Assembly: GCA_038232275.1 (NCBI GenBank)
Contig: JBBSIC010000042.1
Coordinates: forward strand, 1-27,746
Source: DATLGB01 sp038232275
Lineage (GTDB): Bacteria > Actinomycetota > Thermoleophilia > Solirubrobacterales > Solirubrobacteraceae
Length of the DNA stretch: 27,746 nt
Direction: 5' to 3'
Made by a program: the position numbers and the translations under genes. The notes under the pieces were generated by a model. It saw only the letters and a program-made list of their open reading frames with translations, searched no databases and was not told where the DNA came from. This document shows, in pieces, positions 23,666 to 27,746 of the stretch (the stretch's first letter is position 1; the number at the start of each line of letters is the position of its first letter).

Positions 23666-24754
23666 GTGCGCAGCGTCCTGATTCTCAGCGCCTCGATCGG
23701 CGCCGGCCACGATCTCCCGGCCGAGCGGCTCGCCGACGACCTGACGGCGCGCGGGCTGCGGGCCGAGATCGTCGACGGCCTCGCCGCGATGGGTCCCGCC
23801 GTCGAGCGGACGATCCGCACCGGCACGGTCTTCGACTCCGAGCTGCGCAACCGGCTCTTCGACGTGCAGCACTTCCTCGGCCTGCGGTTCGCCCCGACGC
23901 GGCACTTCGCCGGGCGGCTGATCCAGACGGCCGGCGGCCCGTCGCTGCTGCGCGTGGTGGCCGAGCGGGCGCCCGACGCGATCGTCTCCACCTGGCCGGG
24001 CGCGACCGAGCCGCTCGGCCGCCTGCGCCGCGCCGGTCGCCTCCGGATCCCGGTCGTCGCGGCCATCACCGATCTGTCCTCGCTGCACTGGTGGGCGAAT
24101 CCGGGCGCGGACCTGCACCTCGTCATCCACCCCGAGTCGATCGCCGAGGTGCGCGCGGTCGCCGGACCGGGCGCGGACGTCGTGGCGGTGCGCGGGTTCA
24201 ACCCGACGGGCTTCGACGCGCCGCCCACCCGCGCCGCGGCGCGCGCGGCGCTCGGGCTGCCGGCCCGCGGCCCGGTCGTGCTCGTCTCCGGCGGCGGCTG
24301 GGGCGTGGGCGACGTCGAGGGCGCGGTCGAGACCGCGCTCCAGGCGGACCCGGCGGTCACCGTGCCCGTGCTGTGCGGCACCAACGAGGGGCTGCGCGCG
24401 CGGCTGCCCGACGACCCGCGCGTCCGGCCCTTCGGCTTCACCGACCGGATGCCGGAGCTGATGGCGGCCGCCGACGTGCTCGTGCACTCCACGGCCGGGC
24501 TGACGGTGCTCGAGGCGCTCGTCTGCGGCTGCCGCGTCATCTCCTACGGCTGGGGCCGGGGCCACATCCGGGTCAACAACGAGGCCTACCGGCGCTCCGG
24601 GCTCGCCGCGGTTGCCGCCGACCGCGACCAGCTCCGTGTCGAGCTGCGCGCGGCGCTGGACGAGCCGGCCGAGCGCGACGCCTCATGGTTCGACCTGCCG
24701 TCGGCCGCCGACGTCATCCTCGGCCGCCTCCCCGCGCTCCAGCAGCCCGGCTGA
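23666..24754 (+). CDS. GT28/MurG-like glycosyltransferase, MGDG-synthase N-terminal type
   Basis: The 362-residue protein starts at GTG 23666 with VRSVLILSASIGAGHD, the N-terminal loop of MGDG-synthase/UgtP-type GT28 enzymes (SxSxGxGH). A GT-B C-terminal half follows with VVLVSGGGWGVGD and FTDRMPELMAAADVLVHSTAGLTVLEALVCGCRVI, the UDP-sugar binding segment shared with MurG and UgtP. It likely adds a sugar to a membrane lipid such as diacylglycerol at the cytoplasmic face; the UDP-hexose donor is inferred from the family. The alternative ATG 23594 overlaps the divergent gene and is rejected. The 3' end overlaps the EamA-type gene by 72 nt. Confidence 0.87.
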   Translation: MRSVLILSASIGAGHDLPAERLADDLTARGLRAEIVDGLAAMGPAVERTIRTGTVFDSELRNRLFDVQHFLGLRFAPTRHFAGRLIQTAGGPSLLRVVAERAPDAIVSTWPGATEPLGRLRRAGRLRIPVVAAITDLSSLHWWANPGADLHLVIHPESIAEVRAVAGPGADVVAVRGFNPTGFDAPPTRAAARAALGLPARGPVVLVSGGGWGVGDVEGAVETALQADPAVTVPVLCGTNEGLRARLPDDPRVRPFGFTDRMPELMAAADVLVHSTAGLTVLEALVCGCRVISYGWGRGHIRVNNEAYRRSGLAAVAADRDQLRVELRAALDEPAERDASWFDLPSAADVILGRLPALQQPG

Positions 24755-25558
24755 CGCGGCCAGGCGCCAGCCGCCGAGGCCCACGAGCACCAGGCCGCCG
24801 GCGACGTAGGGCGCGCGCGGCCACCAGTTCTCGCCCGCCGCGATCGGCGCGAGCAGGACCGGGACCGTGGTCTGGCAGATGAGCACGAACGGGCCGACGC
24901 GCGTCGCCGGCCAGCGGCGGACGGCGGCCATCTCGACCGAGAGCCCTCCGACTACCCCGGCGGCCGCGATGGCGAGCCAGCCCAGGCCGGCGACGACGGC
25001 CGCGATCTCGAAGCTGTCGGCGATCCGCTTCGCGGCCAGGGCGGCGAGGGCGTCGCCGGCGCCGGCGCCGATGACCAGCAGAAGCGGGGAGGCCCCCTGC
25101 CGCGCCAGCGCGAGCAGGAGGATCGCCCCGAGGGCGCCGAGGGCGACGGCCGCGCCGGGACCCGCGATCGGCTCGGCCTCGACGCCGGCGCCCGCCAGGC
25201 CGAGTGAGACGACGCCGCCGGCCAGGACGAGCGCCGCGGCGAGGTCGGCGGGGCTCGCAGGTTCTCCAAGCACGCGCCCGCCCACCGCCACGAGCACGAC
25301 GACGCCGAGCGCGAGCGTCGGCTGGACGGCTGTGAGCGGTGCCATCGTGAGCGCGAGCACCTGCAGCACCGCGCCGGCGCCCGCGAGGGCCAGGCCCGCG
25401 AGCCAGCGCCGCCGGCGCAGCAGGTACATGAGCACGCCCGCGGCGCGCAGGTCCTTGGAGACGTTGCGCGCCTCGAGCGCCTGCAGCAGGTAGGCGGCCT
25501 CGAAGCTGACGGCGGCGGCGGTCGCCACGGCCATGCCCAGTGGGAGCATGTCACGCAT
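24683..25558 (-). CDS. EamA/DMT-superfamily transporter-like membrane protein
   Basis: This 291-residue protein has about nine or ten TM segments arranged in two halves, with QTTVPVLLAPIAAGENWW in the second half and TMAPLTAVQPTLALGVVVLVAVGGRVLGEPASPADLAAA in the first, both typical of EamA/DMT proteins. The substrate is unknown. Three in-frame ATGs (25558, 25549, 25534) are possible; ATG 25558 overlaps the start of the divergent deacetylase gene, and 25549 or 25534 would reduce this. The last 20 residues are polar and coincide with the convergent 72-nt overlap, so they may be an extension past the true functional end. Confidence 0.82.
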   Translation of the reverse strand: MRDMLPLGMAVATAAAVSFEAAYLLQALEARNVSKDLRAAGVLMYLLRRRRWLAGLALAGAGAVLQVLALTMAPLTAVQPTLALGVVVLVAVGGRVLGEPASPADLAAALVLAGGVVSLGLAGAGVEAEPIAGPGAAVALGALGAILLLALARQGASPLLLVIGAGAGDALAALAAKRIADSFEIAAVVAGLGWLAIAAAGVVGGLSVEMAAVRRWPATRVGPFVLICQTTVPVLLAPIAAGENWWPRAPYVAGGLVLVGLGGWRLAASAGLLERGEAAEDDVGGRRQVEP

Positions 25559-26252
25559 GCGACCGTCCCTCGGCCTCTCGGCCGTCTCCGCAGCGGTGGC
25601 CTGGTCGGCTCCAGCCCTGGCCCCGGTCGTGCCCGCGGTGGCGGCGGCGCTGGGTGTCCCGCGGCGCGTTGAGGGGGAGACGGTCACGCTGACCTTCGAC
25701 GACGGCCCGCATCCGCGGGGCACGCCCGCCGTGCTCGACCGCCTCCAGGCCGCGGGCGCTCACGCGACGTTCTTTCTGATCGGCGAGCAGGTGCAGCGCG
25801 ACCGCGGCCTCGCCCGCGAGATCGCCGACCGCGGGCACGCGATCGCCGTGCACGGGTACCGCCACCGGCTCGCGCTGCGTGTCGCGCCGCGCGCGCTGCG
25901 GCGGGACCTCGACCGCGCCCACGAGGTCATCGCGGCCGCCACCGGCGCCGAGCCCCGCCTGTATCGCCCGCCCTTCGGCGTCTTCAGCCTCGCGCTGGTG
26001 GCCGAGGTGCGCCGGCGCGGCTGGGAGCCGCTGCTGTGGACGCACTGGGGGCGCGACTGGGCGCGCGACGCGACGCCCGAAAGCGTCGCCGGCCTGGTGC
26101 TCGACGGCCTCACCGCGGGTGACGTGATCCTCCTGCACGACGCCGATGACTACAGCGAACCGGGGTCGTGGCGCGCCACGGTCGGCGCGCTCGACCTCGT
26201 CCTGCCCCGCTTGACCGCGCGCGGGCTGCTTCGTCGAGGGGTCCGCATCTGA
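25557..26252 (+). CDS. NodB-type polysaccharide deacetylase (CE4 family)
   Basis: The 231-residue protein has an N-terminal Ala-rich hydrophobic segment (1-33), a signal anchor or signal peptide, then the CE4 domain. Motif 1 is TFDDGPHPRG with Asp48-Asp49, motif 2 is HGYRH with His99 and His103, motif 3 is RPPFGVFS (137-144), motif 4 is WTHWGRDW and motif 5 is ILLHDADDY with His194-Asp195. The metal triad and base are therefore complete. It would remove N- or O-acetyl groups from a surface polymer such as peptidoglycan or the exported glycan. Start candidates are ATG 25533, 25548 or 25557; the last gives the best N-terminal signal sequence. Confidence 0.9.
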   Translation: MRPSLGLSAVSAAVAWSAPALAPVVPAVAAALGVPRRVEGETVTLTFDDGPHPRGTPAVLDRLQAAGAHATFFLIGEQVQRDRGLAREIADRGHAIAVHGYRHRLALRVAPRALRRDLDRAHEVIAAATGAEPRLYRPPFGVFSLALVAEVRRRGWEPLLWTHWGRDWARDATPESVAGLVLDGLTAGDVILLHDADDYSEPGSWRATVGALDLVLPRLTARGLLRRGVRI

Positions 26253-26442
26253 CCATACCGGGAGGCGGAGGCACGCGGTCTTCTCGAGCATCTCCACAAG
26301 GTGTTTTGAGAAAACCAATACTCGATATCTCTGCTAGGTTCACGGTGTATCGCGGTTGGGAGACCTTCTCTGATGCCCCAGACGGACGTCGTGAGCGGAC
26401 TTGAAGATCCCCTCGCATCACACTTTGAGGAGATATCTCGCA
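26253..26442 (+). promoter_or_regulatory. AT-richer intergenic region upstream of ice-binding-type gene
   Basis: This 190-nt gap is clearly richer in A and T than its surroundings. TTGAGA at 26306-26311 and TAGGTT at 26335-26340 are possible promoter elements although their spacing (23 nt) is not ideal. GATATCTC occurs at 26324-26331 and again at 26432-26439, where it forms the 10-nt palindrome GAGATATCTC with the Shine-Dalgarno region. A 5-bp hairpin GTTTT-GAG-AAAAC lies at 26303-26315 after the deacetylase gene. Confidence 0.4.
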
Positions 26443-27628
26443 ATGCTCATCAGGACGCCTGGCGGGCCGCTCGCCTCTCTACCGGCCGGCAGATTGGGCC
26501 GAGTGGGGCTGCTGGCCGTGGCGTGCTTTGGTGGCGTTGGCGCTGCTTGCCGGCGATGCGGTCGCGGCGCAGGCGCCGGTTGGCCTTGGCGTGGCCGACG
26601 CCTTTGCGGTGCTGTCGGGTACGACGGTGACCAACACGGGCTTCTCGACGCTCAACGGTGATCTCGGGGTCAGTCCGGGGTCGGCGTTGACGGGCTTTCC
26701 GCCGGGCACGGTGAACGGCTCGACTCATGCGGCCGACGCAGTCGCCGCCAGCGCGCAGGCCGATGTGACGGCGGCGTATGGCGATGCGGCGGGGCGGACG
26801 CCGCCGATCGCGCTGCCCGCCGATGTCGGCGGCCTCGCGCTTCCCGGAGGCGTCTATAGGTCCGGGGCCGCGCTCGGGCTGACCGGCACGGTCACGCTCG
26901 ACGGCCAGGGCGATCCCAACGCCGTCTTCGTCTTTCAGGTCGGCTCCGCGCTGACCACCGCCGTCGCAAGCCAGGTCAGGCTCGTCAACGGCGCGCAGTC
27001 GTGCAACGTGTCCTGGCAGATCGCCAGCTCCGCCACACTCGGGACGTCCTCGGTGTTTGCCGGCAACATCCTGGCGCTGTCGTCGATCTCGATCAACGAC
27101 GGCGTCACGCTCAACGGACGCGCGCTGGCGCGCAACGGCGCCGTCACCCTGATCAACGACACGATCACCGCCCCACACTGCACACCCAGCGCACCCCCGC
27201 CCGGCGCCGGCCCGACCGGTGGCGGCCCGGCGGGAGGCGGCCCGACGGGGTCCTGTCCCACCAGTCAGCCAGCGGTTCGCAGGCGTCCGGCGCGTCCGCG
27301 GCTGCGCGCACCTCGCGCCGGTGCGCACGTCCGCGCAGGCGCTGTGCGTTTCAGCTGGCATCCGGCGGCGCGCGCGTCGCGCTACACGCTGATCGTCGAC
27401 CGCCAGCGGATGAACACGCGCTGCGCAACCAGAGCGGTGGTGCGCATCAGCGCCGGCTCGCACAGCTACCGCGTACTCGCCCGAAACCGCCACGGCGCGC
27501 GCAGCTCGACCGTGCGCGCGTTTGCGGCGACGAGCGAGCAAGATCGGCTCACGGAGCAGATCCGGTCCGACCAGGGCCTGAAGGAACTCGAGCGCTACGC
27601 CAATGACGCTAAGTGCTGCGGATCGTAA
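26443..27628 (+). CDS. Secreted DUF3494 ice-binding-type protein, apparent frameshift in signal peptide
   Basis: ATG 26443 has a GAGGAG Shine-Dalgarno sequence 10 nt upstream. Reading from it gives MLIRTPGG...GRVGLLAVA, then an apparent extra base near 26522-26527 is needed to reach LVALALLAGDAVAAQA, completing a normal signal peptide. The alternative is a start at TTG 26528 or GTG 26531 with no frameshift but no Shine-Dalgarno sequence and no positively charged N-terminus. Mature residues VGLGVADAFAVLSGTTVTNTG to LINDTITAPHC form the ~200-residue DUF3494 ice-binding beta-helix, with the usual DLGVSPGSALTGFPPG and GGVYRSGAALGLTGTVTLDGQ. A Gly/Pro linker and a ~75-residue Arg-rich, FN3-like domain follow. 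Function as ice binding or adhesion is not settled by sequence. Confidence 0.82.
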
Positions 27629-27630
27629 GT

Positions 27631-27649
27631 TCCTTCCGGGTTTGAAGGA
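27631..27649 (+). terminator. Weak hairpin after ice-binding-type gene
   Basis: TCCTTC (27631-27636) pairs with GAAGGA (27644-27649) across the 7-nt loop CGGGTTT, three nt after the TAA. No U-tract follows. It could instead be the end of an insertion sequence whose transposase begins 30 nt later. Confidence 0.3.
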
Positions 27650-27679
27650 GTCATAACGCGGTCGGCGAACCTGGTGGTG

Positions 27680-27746
27680 ATGGGCTACGCGGTCGAGATC
27701 ACTCTCAGCGTTGAGGAGCGCCGTGAGCTTGAGGCGCGGGCGGCGA
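27680..27746 (+). CDS. 5' fragment of possible IS630-family transposase
   Basis: Only 22 codons lie in the window, from ATG 27680 (or GTG 27677). MGYAVEITLSVEERRELEARAA resembles the N-terminal segment of IS630-type transposases (LSxEERxELExxA). The frame is open to the window edge. The call rests on a short motif, so it is tentative. Confidence 0.4.
   Translation, partial: MGYAVEITLSVEERRELEARAA

Noticed and set aside
26303..26315. A terminator after the deacetylase gene
   Set aside because: The stem is only 5 bp, with a 3-nt loop and no U-tract; it is noted in the intergenic entry but not called.
1..27746. CRISPR array, tRNA or rRNA gene
   Set aside because: No regularly spaced direct repeats and no cloverleaf or rRNA-like sequence were seen in any intergenic gap.

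Overview
The window reads as one piece of a very high-GC actinobacterial chromosome. Base composition, frequent GTG starts and the gene families are compatible with a Solirubrobacterales/Thermoleophilia-type organism; that placement is an inference from style and gene content, not from a marker gene. The first ~131 bases contain no A or T and look like a poor-quality contig end. Two single-base losses in the adjoining permease gene point the same way.

Layout. 192-1596 (+): APC amino-acid permease broken by two apparent -1 frameshifts. 1786-2768 (-): ArsR-type repressor and a truncated secreted beta-propeller protein. 2845-3762 (+): two-part DUF4126/YagU-like protein, tail to tail with rpiA (-). 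4459-6923 (+): membrane class III adenylate cyclase translationally joined to a sulfotransferase. 6882-9073 (-): O-antigen-ligase-type polymerase/ligase and a one-TM partner. 9090-10520 (+): GT-C-like membrane protein. 10720-20006 (-): an eight-gene tightly packed cluster. 20032-20814 (+): methyltransferase. 20771-23640 (-): GT2 glycosyltransferase coupled to a CNNM/CorC-type protein. 23666-24754 (+): MurG/MGDG-synthase-like glycosyltransferase. 24683-25558 (-): EamA-type transporter. 25557-27628 (+): NodB polysaccharide deacetylase and a DUF3494 ice-binding-type secreted protein. 27680-end (+): start of a possible IS630-type transposase.

The most interesting part is the 10720-20006 cluster. 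In order of transcription it encodes a TarM-like GT4 with an extra N-terminal beta-rich region, a large CDP-alcohol phosphotransferase fused to a degenerate nucleotidyltransferase-like domain, an intact LicC-like nucleotidyltransferase, a glycerol-1-phosphate-dehydrogenase-type enzyme, a second CDP-alcohol phosphotransferase in which the last motif Asp is His, a GT2, and a Wzm/Wzt (TagG/TagH)-type exporter. A TarS-like GT2 lies just beyond it. My hypothesis is that the cluster makes and exports a teichoic-acid-like polyol-phosphate glycopolymer, with sn-glycerol-1-phosphate activated by CTP and transferred by membrane CDP-alcohol phosphotransferases instead of TagF/TarL-type polymerases. The sulfotransferase, O-antigen ligase, GT-C protein, polysaccharide deacetylase and other glycosyltransferases suggest the whole 6-26 kb stretch is a cell-envelope locus.

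Sequence-level regularities: several first genes have a TANNNT -10-like hexamer only 6-14 nt before the start codon, suggesting leaderless or near-leaderless mRNAs; two divergent pairs have overlapping antiparallel -10 boxes; four of five convergent pairs overlap at their 3' ends, and the fifth carries a long hairpin. No tRNA, rRNA or CRISPR array was seen. All family assignments come from motifs read by eye, without database searches.
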